64,000 nucleotides of DNA from UBA11346 sp038060575 (GTDB taxonomy: Bacteria > Planctomycetota > UBA11346): assembly GCA_964652775.1 (NCBI GenBank), contig CAZZAM010000003.1, forward strand, positions 172,427 to 236,426, written 5' to 3'. The notes below the pieces were generated by a model that saw only the letters and a list, made by a program, of their open reading frames with translations, did not search any database and had not been told where the DNA came from. Below, piece by piece: positions 34,353 through 42,622 of this stretch. The position numbers and the translations under genes are program-made. Position 1 is the stretch's first letter, and the number at the start of each line of letters is the position of its first letter.

Positions 34353-35365
34353 CCGCGCCCCCAGGTCAGATAGACAGCACCCCAGGTTAGTCCACCGCCA
34401 AAAGCGACGATCAATACGCGTGTTCCTGGCTTCAATCGTCCATCGGCCTCGGCATCAGCTAAGGCGAGCGGAATAGTTGCTGCCGTCGTGTTGCCAAATC
34501 GATCCATGTTAATGACGACTTTATCACGCGGGATGCCCAAGCGTTCGGCGGTTGGTTCAAGAATGCGCAGATTGGCCTGATGCGGCACCAGCAAGTCAAC
34601 ATCGGCCGCAGTCAGTCCATGACTCGCGAGCAAACTCTGGGCAACTTCAACCATACGCCGCACAGCGTGGGTGAAGATGATCTTGCCATTCTGTTTGACA
34701 AAGTGCTCGCCTTTTGCCAGGAGTTCCGGCGTCGGTGGCATGGCTGAACCGCTGCTCGGAATGCACAAGATCGACGCATTGCTGCCATCAGAATGCAATT
34801 CGAATCCAAGCACTCCGCGACCGGGAACACCGCTCGCATGCCGTGGCGGACCAGCCTCGACCAACACGGCCCCACAACCATCGCCAAACAGCACGCAGGT
34901 GTTGCGATCCTTGTAGTCAACGACCGAACTCATCACGTCACCACCAACGACGAGTATCCGCCGTGCTCGCCGGGATTCGATGAATGCGGTTGCGGTCGAT
35001 AGCGCAGCGACGAAACCATTGCAGGCATTCACCAGATCGTAACCCCACGCTCGTGATGCGCCAAGACGATGCTGAAGCACATTAGCCGTTGCCGGCATGA
35101 TCCAGTCACCAGTCATGGTGGCGACGATGATACCGTCGAGATCGCTGGCCGGGACTCCAGCTCGCTCCAGGCATTGACGGGCCGCTGGCTCAGCCAACGA
35201 GAGCAGGCTTTGGCCAGGATCGCAAATACGCCGCTCCCGAATGCCGGTGCGGCTGATGATCCACTCGTCGCTGGTTTCCACCAGGCGTTCGAGATCACTA
35301 TTGGTGAGTCGGCGCTCTGGGAGAGCGGTACCGACAGCTACAACTTGGGCGCGGACGACGGACAT
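34349..35365 (-). CDS. fabH: 3-oxoacyl-ACP synthase III (FabH-type)
   Basis: The 338-residue thiolase-fold enzyme has SDEWIISRTGIRERRI near the N-terminus, a catalytic Cys in LVNACNGFVAAL (Cys115, where FabH more often reads AACAGF), the GDGCGAVLVE segment, PHQANLRI (catalytic His) and DRFGNTTAATIPLAL (catalytic Asn). All three catalytic residues are present, so it should condense an acyl-CoA primer with malonyl-ACP. It is the first gene of the E1-E2 operon, an arrangement consistent with supply of acyl-CoA primers, possibly branched. It is not next to other fab genes, so a specialised ketosynthase is possible. Confidence 0.88.
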   Translation of the reverse strand: MSVVRAQVVAVGTALPERRLTNSDLERLVETSDEWIISRTGIRERRICDPGQSLLSLAEPAARQCLERAGVPASDLDGIIVATMTGDWIMPATANVLQHRLGASRAWGYDLVNACNGFVAALSTATAFIESRRARRILVVGGDVMSSVVDYKDRNTCVLFGDGCGAVLVEAGPPRHASGVPGRGVLGFELHSDGSNASILCIPSSGSAMPPTPELLAKGEHFVKQNGKIIFTHAVRRMVEVAQSLLASHGLTAADVDLLVPHQANLRILEPTAERLGIPRDKVVINMDRFGNTTAATIPLALADAEADGRLKPGTRVLIVAFGGGLTWGAVYLTWGRG

Positions 35366-35589
35366 AGTACTCCGGAAGCGTGCGGGATGCTAGGTCTGCA
35401 ACCTCAGGAGCAAATGGTCAGGGATGGGCCACCCCACCACCCTGACCAGGCGGTCCGGAACTGCTTCGGTTAACCGTGAATTTTCCGGCGCATCTACCGC
35501 ATGGATGCACTGAACCTCGCTCCTTGATACGCTCCATCATCAACGATGACAGGGGTTGCGACATCATCCCAGAGACCCAAGGTGTGCAT

Positions 35590-36408
35590 ATGGACCGCCG
35601 CCGACGCATCGGATGTTGGGTCATCGCAGGCTCAAGCGTACTCTCGCTGGTGTTGCTGTGGTGGTTCCTCCCCGTATTCGTCTGCTTGGCGATCAATACG
35701 TCCTTACCCAGAGAATTGGGGTCCAACGCTACGTTTCTGTCAGTGCACGCAGATTGTTCCGGCATGCCACAGCCAGAAATTTTCTTGGAGGCGACACCTT
35801 CCAGATTGCACCGCATTGCCACTGGAATAACCGGAAGATGGATTCCCCCCGGCGTCATTCGTGCTGGTCTTGGTGCCGTTGGCAGTCTGCGCGGGGACGC
35901 CGGAATTGCCCTTGGTTGGCAATTGACGGCTGTCTCCGACGTTGACCCACCTCGCCTCTCAGTGTCGATGACTCCAGCCCAGGTTGACGCACTGCTCATC
36001 TCTGGCGGCAGCACTTCAACGGTGGCCGGCTTCCATGTCGCACCGCACATCGCGTCGGCAGAACTTTCAGAAATTTCGCTCGACGGCGGTCCACGGCGTT
36101 TTCGTCTCGAAGCAGCCGGATCGCTGCGCCTGGTCAGCGGGGCCATCACACTGGATGTACCTGTCCGCCGTTTGTCCGCCGTCCTGACCGTTACGCTGAC
36201 ACCGGCGGCAACTGGATGGGAACCAAACGTCAGCGTGGCGGTTGATGTTCTTGATGCCGCGCTGCCTTCGTTGATGGGCATGGAAACACATAGCTGGAGT
36301 CAGCTCTTGGCGGCTAAGGCAGAGAGTCGCATCAATGATCGTTTGAGCGACAAAACTTTACCCGCCTGGTTTCCGATCGATCTGCAATTATCGGCGGTGG
36401 TACGGTGA
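35590..36408 (+). CDS. Membrane-anchored hypothetical protein with DUF-like beta-rich extracytoplasmic domain
   Basis: The ATG at 35590, with AAGGTG about 9 bp upstream, begins MDRRRRIGCWVIAGSSVLSL and a membrane helix (residues 8-30); 272 residues in all. The rest is a predicted beta-rich domain with LSVSMTPAQVDALLISGGS, a FHVAPHIASAELSEISLDGG segment and DRLSDKTLPAWFPIDLQLSA at the C-terminus. Such a C-terminus with alternating strands resembles proteins that bind hydrophobic ligands (for example DUF1439/YceB or LEA-like families), but I cannot assign it. It stands alone, divergent from fabH. Confidence 0.65.
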   Translation: MDRRRRIGCWVIAGSSVLSLVLLWWFLPVFVCLAINTSLPRELGSNATFLSVHADCSGMPQPEIFLEATPSRLHRIATGITGRWIPPGVIRAGLGAVGSLRGDAGIALGWQLTAVSDVDPPRLSVSMTPAQVDALLISGGSTSTVAGFHVAPHIASAELSEISLDGGPRRFRLEAAGSLRLVSGAITLDVPVRRLSAVLTVTLTPAATGWEPNVSVAVDVLDAALPSLMGMETHSWSQLLAAKAESRINDRLSDKTLPAWFPIDLQLSAVVR

Positions 36409-36709
36409 GGAAAATCAAGATTCCCGCAAACGCGTAATCAATTAGGCGTTCGTTTTTTCTCGCGTCATAGAATTAACGGTAAAATGCGTTGCCTTTCTCC
36501 ATTTCACACTCATCTACAATCGGAAGATCCGTGTCGGCATGCATGGATGCGCTTACTCTGAATGCATGGATTAAAAAATATCCCATACCACGACGCAGGA
36601 AACGCGAAATTAAGCTCATAAGATTCCTTTGTTATTTACATGACGTGGTCGATTTCTATAAGCACAATCAGAGTCGCTAAAGCACCGTAAAATACGGAGT
36701 GAACGCGAT
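36409..36709. other. AT-richer intergenic stretch upstream of the small membrane gene
   Basis: About 300 bp, AT-richer than its neighbours, with no convincing gene. It contains TGCATGGAT twice (about 36540 and 36562) and poly-T and poly-A runs. A promoter for the following stress-type cluster may lie here, but no clear -35/-10 pair could be fixed. Confidence 0.4.
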
Positions 36710-36925
36710 ATGCTGCAAAAAATATGGCACTTGAGCATTGTGCTCACCATCGGCTGTGGCGCGCTTACGGCACTACTGACGATTGCGCGTACAACTGGAC
36801 TTATTGATTGCAGCTGGGGATTGGTCGTGCTGCCTGCGCTTCTCCTGTTTGCCGTGTGGTGCGTGGCCGTTGTCATCGCTCTGCTCATCACCTGGATCAT
36901 CGTGCGTGGCAAGAATATCCCCTGA
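36710..36925 (+). CDS. Small two-helix membrane protein
   Basis: The 71-residue protein is almost entirely hydrophobic, with two membrane helices (IVLTIGCGALTALLTIA and VLPALLLFAVWCVAVVIALLITWIIV) and a basic tail (RGKNIP). GGAGTG about 10 bp before the ATG is a good ribosome binding site. No family is recognised. It precedes the DksA-BON-GroEL stretch by 160 bp and could be the first member of that cluster. The function is unknown. Confidence 0.6.
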   Translation: MLQKIWHLSIVLTIGCGALTALLTIARTTGLIDCSWGLVVLPALLLFAVWCVAVVIALLITWIIVRGKNIP

Positions 36926-37084
36926 CTGAAAAACCAATTTCCAAGGAGCGCAACACACAGCGCAGACAGCAAAACACCATCCGCTGATCAACTACGAAAG
37001 AGCTGCCCTGTTCACGCAAGGTAACCCGTGAGCTACGTTGTGTCATTGTGAGGTGGCGTGGTAGGCACTCATAGAAAGGTAGTC

Positions 37085-37573
37085 ATGCCCACGAATTCCC
37101 ATCGTCATTTAGGCCATAACCGCATACATCCATCTGCGGCAGCAGTTGCGAACAATACATGGAATCGCGTTGTAGACAATCATCGGCTGGAGCTCCCATC
37201 TCCATTTTTACCGCATGAGCTGGCGCGTTGGCGGCACCGTCTCTTGGCATTACGGCGCGAAATCGCTCAGGACCTGACCGATGTGTGCCATACTGCAGAT
37301 GCAATCATGTCCAACGATGACCAGGAAAAAAACAGCGAGGATCCCGCTGTTGCCGTTGCCTCTGCGATCGAAGACCGCAGCGTGGTTGTCGATATCGATC
37401 ATGCACTTGGCAAGATCGATACGGAGCAGCCAATACCGTTCGGTCTATGCGAGAAAACCGGCCAGGTTATCGAATCCGATCGGCTTGAGTTGATGCCGTG
37501 GACCCGCTTCTGCGCGGCGGGCGCTAAACTGCATGAGCATAACAATAAGGCTAAGAAACAAAAACGCTCATGA
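37085..37573 (+). CDS. DksA/TraR-family-like protein with half of the zinc ligands lost
   Basis: From the ATG at 37085, with GAAAGGT upstream, the 162-residue product has an N-terminal helical region. A C-terminal part resembles the DksA/TraR zinc finger (ALGKIDTEQPIPFGLCEKTG, IESDRLELMPWTRFCAAGA). In the family this reads as C-x2-C and C-x2-C. Here Cys122 and Cys143 remain, but the second ligand of each pair is Thr125 and Gly146. Family members bind RNA polymerase and modulate stress transcription. This one may have lost zinc binding. It leads a cluster of BON and GroEL genes, in keeping with a stress-response role, which is inferred. Confidence 0.65.
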   Translation: MPTNSHRHLGHNRIHPSAAAVANNTWNRVVDNHRLELPSPFLPHELARWRHRLLALRREIAQDLTDVCHTADAIMSNDDQEKNSEDPAVAVASAIEDRSVVVDIDHALGKIDTEQPIPFGLCEKTGQVIESDRLELMPWTRFCAAGAKLHEHNNKAKKQKRS

Positions 37574-37635
37574 TGAGAGCCTGATTTCATCAACCTAAAC
37601 CGACTGCCAGCAAACCCCCACCGCAAAGGGACCCC

Positions 37636-38304
37636 ATGTCCAACGATCAAGAACTCCAACAAAAGATCAGCGAAGAATTGCGCTGGGATCCACGCTTGCA
37701 AAACGCTGATATCGGCCTCGCGGTCGAGCATGGCGTTGTCACCCTCACTGGATTCGTGCCTACCCATGCTGCGAAGGCTGCTGCTGTTCATGTCGTTGAA
37801 CGTGTTCGCGGTGTACACGCCGTGGTCAACGAGCTGAGTCTTCGCGTCACATCAGAGTACGAACGCACCGATAAGCAAATCGCCGACGCGGTTCTGCATG
37901 CCCTGCGATGGGACGTGGCCGTACCTGATGAACGGATTCAAGTACGGGTCGAGCATGGCTGGGTCATCCTCGAAGGAGATGTCGATTGGAACTATCAACG
38001 TCAGGCAGCAGAAACAGCACTGCATCATCTCTACGGAGTGAAAGGCGTTACCGATAACCTGCGCATTGTGACCCGCGCAGTGTCAACCTCGGATGTAAAA
38101 AACGGCATTGAGGCAGCGATCAAACGCTCGGCTGAAGAAGACGCTCGCAGCGTAATGGTCGAGGCTCACCAAGGCACGGTGACGCTCCGGGGATCAGTAC
38201 GTTCCTGGTCTGAACGAGAACTTGCCGAGACCGCAGCGTGGAATTCCACCGGCGTTACAGCGGTCGACAATCAGATTAAGGTTTCGAATTCGGTTCTTAC
38301 CTAA
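37636..38304 (+). CDS. Triple BON-domain protein
   Basis: The 222-residue protein consists of three BON domains at about 4-72, 76-144 and 150-220. They carry the repeated pattern D..I...V..A..V......V.V..G.V.L.G.V......A...A..V.GV..V.N.L, for example VAVEHGVVTLTGFVPTHAAK and VRVEHGWVILEGDVDWNYQR. BON domains occur in osmotic-stress proteins (OsmY, Kbp) and secretins and bind lipids or ions. There is no signal peptide, so it would act in the cytoplasm. AAAGGGA precedes the start. A paralogue lies about 1 kb downstream. Confidence 0.88.
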   Translation: MSNDQELQQKISEELRWDPRLQNADIGLAVEHGVVTLTGFVPTHAAKAAAVHVVERVRGVHAVVNELSLRVTSEYERTDKQIADAVLHALRWDVAVPDERIQVRVEHGWVILEGDVDWNYQRQAAETALHHLYGVKGVTDNLRIVTRAVSTSDVKNGIEAAIKRSAEEDARSVMVEAHQGTVTLRGSVRSWSERELAETAAWNSTGVTAVDNQIKVSNSVLT

Positions 38305-38362
38305 TGCATGTACAGCCAGCGCCGAAATGAGGTGTCACGGCGCGTAACCTGAGGATATTCAC

Positions 38363-39163
38363 ATGTCCGTCTGCCAGCCACTGTCCGCGCCAGCCAGCGC
38401 CGTAGTTCCGAATCAAGTCATCACGCGGCGATGGTTACGCGCAGCGCGTTCATTACGACGTCGCTTGGGCTCAGTTGAAACCGAACTACCCATCGAGGCC
38501 ATGTATTGCGGCGTTGATCTCGACACCATGGTGAAATTCGCCAGTCAGATTGGATTACCGCTGGGCATTTCCGTATCGGATCCAGCGCAGTTAAGCGAAC
38601 AGACGTTACAACATATCTTACATGCTCACCCGCAATGGCTGTCAATTTCGTTGGACGGTGCCGACGCCGTTACTCATGACCACTACCATGGCACAGCCAA
38701 TGGGTTCACCAATGGATTCAAAGCACTCGAACGATTTCGCCATATTGGGCTGCGAACACGACTCGTCACCCACCTCCGCCATCATAATGTTGATCAGCTC
38801 GAACGACTCTCACTCATTCCCCAGTGGATTGGGATAGAGCGCTGGACGGTCATCCTAGCCAAACCAGAAACGAACGTGGTCGATGACGCCCCACTCAATG
38901 ACGGAGAGAAGAAACAAACGCTCAAGCAACTCGAGAGAATCAAACGGTATTCGAGTGGCTTTATTCTTGAAATAACGTCTTCAGTGAAGGACCACCACCC
39001 GCATCGCCTCTGGGTTAACGATAAACCACGACGAGCGAATGATATGGTTGATAACGGAACGACGCCACCGTTGAAAAAGCAGCGAACAAAAAGTGTTGTC
39101 TGGGAAAAACTCGCAGCGTTTGCCTGTCGTATTCTGCCTAGTGACAACCCACACCACGCATAA
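38363..39163 (+). CDS. Radical-SAM-like protein lacking the iron-sulfur cluster motif
   Basis: The 266-residue protein has a segment (94-150: SISLDGADAVTHDHYHGTAN then GFKALERFRHIGLRTRLVTH) that matches the core of radical SAM enzymes of the PqqE/NirJ type. There SLDG....HD..RG...F...L.....G is followed by a long helical stretch with HNVDQLERL. The N-terminal C-x3-C-x2-C cluster motif is missing: the region before it has only an isolated CysGly (MYCGVD) and a Cys at residue 4. The protein therefore should not bind a SAM cluster in the usual way. It is placed between two BON genes with a TGAGGA ribosome binding site. It may be a degenerate partial-barrel homologue with a binding role. Confidence 0.6.
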   Translation: MSVCQPLSAPASAVVPNQVITRRWLRAARSLRRRLGSVETELPIEAMYCGVDLDTMVKFASQIGLPLGISVSDPAQLSEQTLQHILHAHPQWLSISLDGADAVTHDHYHGTANGFTNGFKALERFRHIGLRTRLVTHLRHHNVDQLERLSLIPQWIGIERWTVILAKPETNVVDDAPLNDGEKKQTLKQLERIKRYSSGFILEITSSVKDHHPHRLWVNDKPRRANDMVDNGTTPPLKKQRTKSVVWEKLAAFACRILPSDNPHHA

Positions 39164-39177
39164 GCGAGGAGCAAGTC

Positions 39178-39888
39178 ATGCCAACTGACATCGAACTCGA
39201 TCGCACCATAACCGAGGAGTTACGCTGGGATCCGCGAGTGGAGGGCCTAGAGATTGGCGTTACCGTCCGGAATGCCGTTGCCACCCTCACCGGCACCGTG
39301 CAATCACATGCCGCACGCGCAGCAGCTGGAACCGCCGCACTCCGCATCCATGGAGTACGTGCAGTAGCAAATGAACTGCTCGTGAAACCGGCAGGCGCAT
39401 ATGCACGTTCAGACACCAAGATTTGTAAGGCCATTATTCAAATGGTGCGGTGGCATTCAGAAATTCCCAGTAATCGCATACGCGTTCTGGTGAAGGACGG
39501 CTGGGTATTTCTGATCGGCGATGTCGATCAGCATCACCAACGCATGGCAGCCGAAGAATTGGTACGCCGTCTGGTCGGTGTTAAGGGAGTTACTAATAAT
39601 CTCAAAATAACGAACTTTGTCACGCCATTGATCGAAACACAGCAACGTATCGAAGCGGCAATCGTCCGCAGCATAGGCGAGGAAGATGCCAGATCAGTCG
39701 TTGTCGAAGTGAATGATAAAACTGTAACACTGAGCGGATTTGTCCGCTCCTGGGATGAGTTTCAACATGTCGATAAAGCAGCCTGGAATGCCCCCGGCGT
39801 TACCACGGTCAATAATCGCTTGCTGATCGGAGTCACCTTGCTGACCGAGTCGTCTTCAAGCTACCGAGGGATCGACCATGAGCTCTAA
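39178..39888 (+). CDS. Second triple BON-domain protein
   Basis: The 236-residue paralogue of the 37636-38304 product has three BON domains, e.g. VTVRNAVATLTGTVQSHAAR (first), VLVKDGWVFLIGDVDQHHQR (second) and VEVNDKTVTLSGFVRSWDEF (third). GAGGAG precedes the start. Its 3' end overlaps the GroEL start by 11 bp. It has no signal peptide. The duplication and interspersed radical-SAM-like gene suggest the cluster is a unit. What the BON domains bind is not known. Confidence 0.87.
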   Translation: MPTDIELDRTITEELRWDPRVEGLEIGVTVRNAVATLTGTVQSHAARAAAGTAALRIHGVRAVANELLVKPAGAYARSDTKICKAIIQMVRWHSEIPSNRIRVLVKDGWVFLIGDVDQHHQRMAAEELVRRLVGVKGVTNNLKITNFVTPLIETQQRIEAAIVRSIGEEDARSVVVEVNDKTVTLSGFVRSWDEFQHVDKAAWNAPGVTTVNNRLLIGVTLLTESSSSYRGIDHEL

Positions 39889-41506
39889 ACGCGTCTACTT
39901 TAACTCCCAGGCTCGCGAGAAGGTGCTACGCGGTGCCGCTGCCTTGACCGATGCCGTCAGGGTTACACTTGGTCCAAAATCAAAACGCGTACTGATTGAG
40001 AAGAAATGGGGCCCACCTCTCGTATGTGATGATGGCGTGACCATCGCCAAAGAATTTGAACTAGCCGATCCGGAAGAAAATCTTGGTGCCCGCATGCTGC
40101 GTCAAGCCGCCGAACGTACCGTAGACGCGGTCGGCGATGGAACGACGACGTCGACCATTCTAGCGTACGCCATCTTTTCGGAGGGCATTCGCAACGTGGC
40201 AGCTGGTGCCAGCGCCATCGACCTCAAGCGCGGAATTGATCGGGGATTAGCTCTGGTGGTGGAATCGTTGCGTTCGCAATCACGCCCGGTGAAGAGCGCA
40301 AAGGAGAAGGCGCAAGTCGCAACCATATCGGCTCACAATAACGAAAGGATTGGCGCACTCGTTGCCGAGGCATTTGAGAAAGTAGGCGATGACGGAGTAA
40401 TCAGCGTCGAGGAAGCACGCGCCACAGAAACGACACTCAAAGTGGTCAACGGCATGCAATTCGACCGTGGTTACTTATCGCCCTACTTCGTCACCAATTC
40501 TGAACGAATGGAATGCGTATTTGAGGATCCCATAATTCTCATTCATCAACATAAACTGATTGTCCTTGGCGAGATGTTAGAATTTTTAGAGCTGGTTCTT
40601 AAAACAGGAAGGCCCTTATTGGTAATTGCTGAAGAGGTAGAAGGCGAAGCATTGGCCACGTTGGTGGTCAATAAGCTGCGTGGAACCATTTCCTGTTGTG
40701 CAGTCAAAGCGCCAGGATTTGGCGATCGTCGACAAGAGCTGCTGGAAGACATCGCAGTACTGACCGGAGCACATGTTATTGCTCCAGAACTTGGCAAGAA
40801 ACTTGAGCAGGCAGGAATGGATGATGTCGGCCGTGCGAGTCGCGTCATCATTGACAAAGATTCAACGACCATCATTGGTGGTGCTGGCGAGAAGCAGCTG
40901 TTGCACGCACGCATTGAGCAATTGCGGATGCAGATCAAGAAAGCAACCAGTGATTACGACCGCGATCATCTGCAAGAACGCATCGCCAAACTATCTGGCG
41001 GCATCGCCGTTATCCAGGCAGGAGCCCCAACCGAAGCTGAGCTGAAGAGTTTGAAGGAGGCGTTCGACGATGCGATCAACTCTACGAAGGCCGCTATTTC
41101 CGAGGGTCTTGTTCCTGGTGGAGGGCTCGCCCTCTTGCGTGCGTCTGAGCGCGTCCTACGTGAAGAGCAACATACAGAAGGCGACGAACGAAGTGGCTTA
41201 CGCATCTTGCGCTGCGCCTTAGAGGCACCGATTCGACAGATCGCCGTGAACTCTGAACTCGACAGCGGCGTGGTGGTCGAACGCATGCGTTCAGGGACCG
41301 GAACCATGGGCCTCAACGCCGCCACCGGATGCTATGTCGATCTGATCGAAGCCGGCATCATTGACGCCACCAAAGTGGTGCGCATCGCGCTTGAAAACGC
41401 CGTATCGGTTGCTGGGACGCTGTTACTTACCGAAGCGACGATGACAGAAATTCCCGACGAATCGACCAAACGTTCCCCGCGCGGAGATGCTCCATTCGAG
41501 ACCTAA
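39878..41506 (+). CDS. groEL: GroEL paralogue without the GGM tail
   Basis: The 542-residue chaperonin has the equatorial ATP motifs (VGDGTTTSTILA; TLGPKSKRVLIEK; SEGLVPGGGLALLRA) and the usual apical-domain sequence (APGFGDRRQELLEDIAVLTGA). The catalytic Asp of the D398 position is kept (FDDAINSTKAAISEG). Differences from housekeeping GroEL are CDDGVTIAKE, where most read TKDGVTVAKE, and a C-terminus ending RSPRGDAPFET instead of a GGM repeat. No groES is next to it. Its start overlaps the BON gene, so it is coupled to the stress cluster. It is likely a specialised chaperonin, not the main one. Confidence 0.92.
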   Translation: MSSKRVYFNSQAREKVLRGAAALTDAVRVTLGPKSKRVLIEKKWGPPLVCDDGVTIAKEFELADPEENLGARMLRQAAERTVDAVGDGTTTSTILAYAIFSEGIRNVAAGASAIDLKRGIDRGLALVVESLRSQSRPVKSAKEKAQVATISAHNNERIGALVAEAFEKVGDDGVISVEEARATETTLKVVNGMQFDRGYLSPYFVTNSERMECVFEDPIILIHQHKLIVLGEMLEFLELVLKTGRPLLVIAEEVEGEALATLVVNKLRGTISCCAVKAPGFGDRRQELLEDIAVLTGAHVIAPELGKKLEQAGMDDVGRASRVIIDKDSTTIIGGAGEKQLLHARIEQLRMQIKKATSDYDRDHLQERIAKLSGGIAVIQAGAPTEAELKSLKEAFDDAINSTKAAISEGLVPGGGLALLRASERVLREEQHTEGDERSGLRILRCALEAPIRQIAVNSELDSGVVVERMRSGTGTMGLNAATGCYVDLIEAGIIDATKVVRIALENAVSVAGTLLLTEATMTEIPDESTKRSPRGDAPFET

Positions 41507-41573
41507 CGTTTTTTTGTAACCGCCCGTTCCCAGAAATCCGCAAGCAATCCGGAACGAACACCAAGGAGTCGTC

Positions 41574-42599
41574 ATGAAACCGTCTGTAATCCATGCCGTC
41601 AATCCCCTTGACCAATTCCTCGGCATCTATGAAAGCCTGCGCGGCGATGCGTGGTGGCCAACCGACCAAGCGTGGTTGCGCTTCGCTGCACAGGCTGCGG
41701 TCATGCGACCGGCAAACCCTGGAGCAACAGCGCGAGCTATCCGAGCCACCGCAGAGTCGCTCCATCTGCAGGCACCATGGTACAACCCATTGCCACCGAT
41801 GCTGCGCGTCGTCGTCGCCGCAACATTAGTACAAATCGGCGAAGAGCCGCAGGCGTTCGATCACACCCTCGTCACCACACGAGCTATGTTCCGTAACGCC
41901 GGACTACCTGATACATCTGAGAACGACATTTTGGCGATCCTCGCCCTGCGTGTCCTTACCAATGACAGCAACATCAACGAAAAGACGGTAGAACGCCTGA
42001 GGGCAATCTATACATCCATGAAACGCCATCATTGGTGGCTGACTGGGAAAGACGATCTACCGTCCTGCGCGGTTATGACAGCCTGCCCCGGAAGTCCGGC
42101 AGCTATCGAAGGTGCAGCTGAGACCATTTATCAGATCCTGCACGCGCGTGATATTCCCGCAGATCAGGATCTACAAACCGCGGCTAATATGCTAACACTT
42201 GCCGGACTCCAACCAGACCAGGTTACAGCACGCTTCTTTGATCTTATCGCTGCCCTGCGCTCAGCTGGAACGCACGTAGACTCCGAACGGTTTTGCGCCT
42301 TCGCCTTATTGAGCCTCCTTGATCACGAGCAGCAGCGCATTGGCGTCCGCTTTCAGGAGATTCTTACTCCGCTTGAGAAACTCGAACCACTCCTCGTCGG
42401 ACCGGTTGATGCAAACATCGCTGCTGACCTCACCTTCCTGGATCTCATTCGCTTCGATCGAAATATGCGACCACGCAATGGCCCCGACGAACTCGAACGC
42501 GTGCGCTCCGCAATTCGATTTCAACGTGCAGCATCGCTCGTTTTGGTTCATGTTCTCCCACAACCGCTGCCCATCATTGATCCACCATTCAATTTCTGA
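41574..42599 (+). CDS. DUF4003-like helical protein
   Basis: The 341-residue protein follows GroEL with an AAGGAG ribosome binding site. It is predicted all-helical, and HHWWLTGKDDLPSCAVMT with its preceding FRNAGLPDTSENDILAILAL resembles the DUF4003 family seen mainly in Firmicutes. Other features include a Trp-rich start (YESLRGDAWWPTDQAWLR). No catalytic motif or membrane segment is visible. The placement at the end of the DksA-BON-GroEL cluster suggests it is a co-expressed partner. The assignment to DUF4003 is by eye and moderate. Confidence 0.6.
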   Translation: MKPSVIHAVNPLDQFLGIYESLRGDAWWPTDQAWLRFAAQAAVMRPANPGATARAIRATAESLHLQAPWYNPLPPMLRVVVAATLVQIGEEPQAFDHTLVTTRAMFRNAGLPDTSENDILAILALRVLTNDSNINEKTVERLRAIYTSMKRHHWWLTGKDDLPSCAVMTACPGSPAAIEGAAETIYQILHARDIPADQDLQTAANMLTLAGLQPDQVTARFFDLIAALRSAGTHVDSERFCAFALLSLLDHEQQRIGVRFQEILTPLEKLEPLLVGPVDANIAADLTFLDLIRFDRNMRPRNGPDELERVRSAIRFQRAASLVLVHVLPQPLPIIDPPFNF

Positions 42600-42622
42600 A
42601 TCTTCATGCCGACCGCATTCTG

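Noticed and set aside
36489..36680. Small 63-codon basic peptide frame
   Set aside because: No ribosome binding site, AT-rich intergenic DNA and no protein-like pattern.
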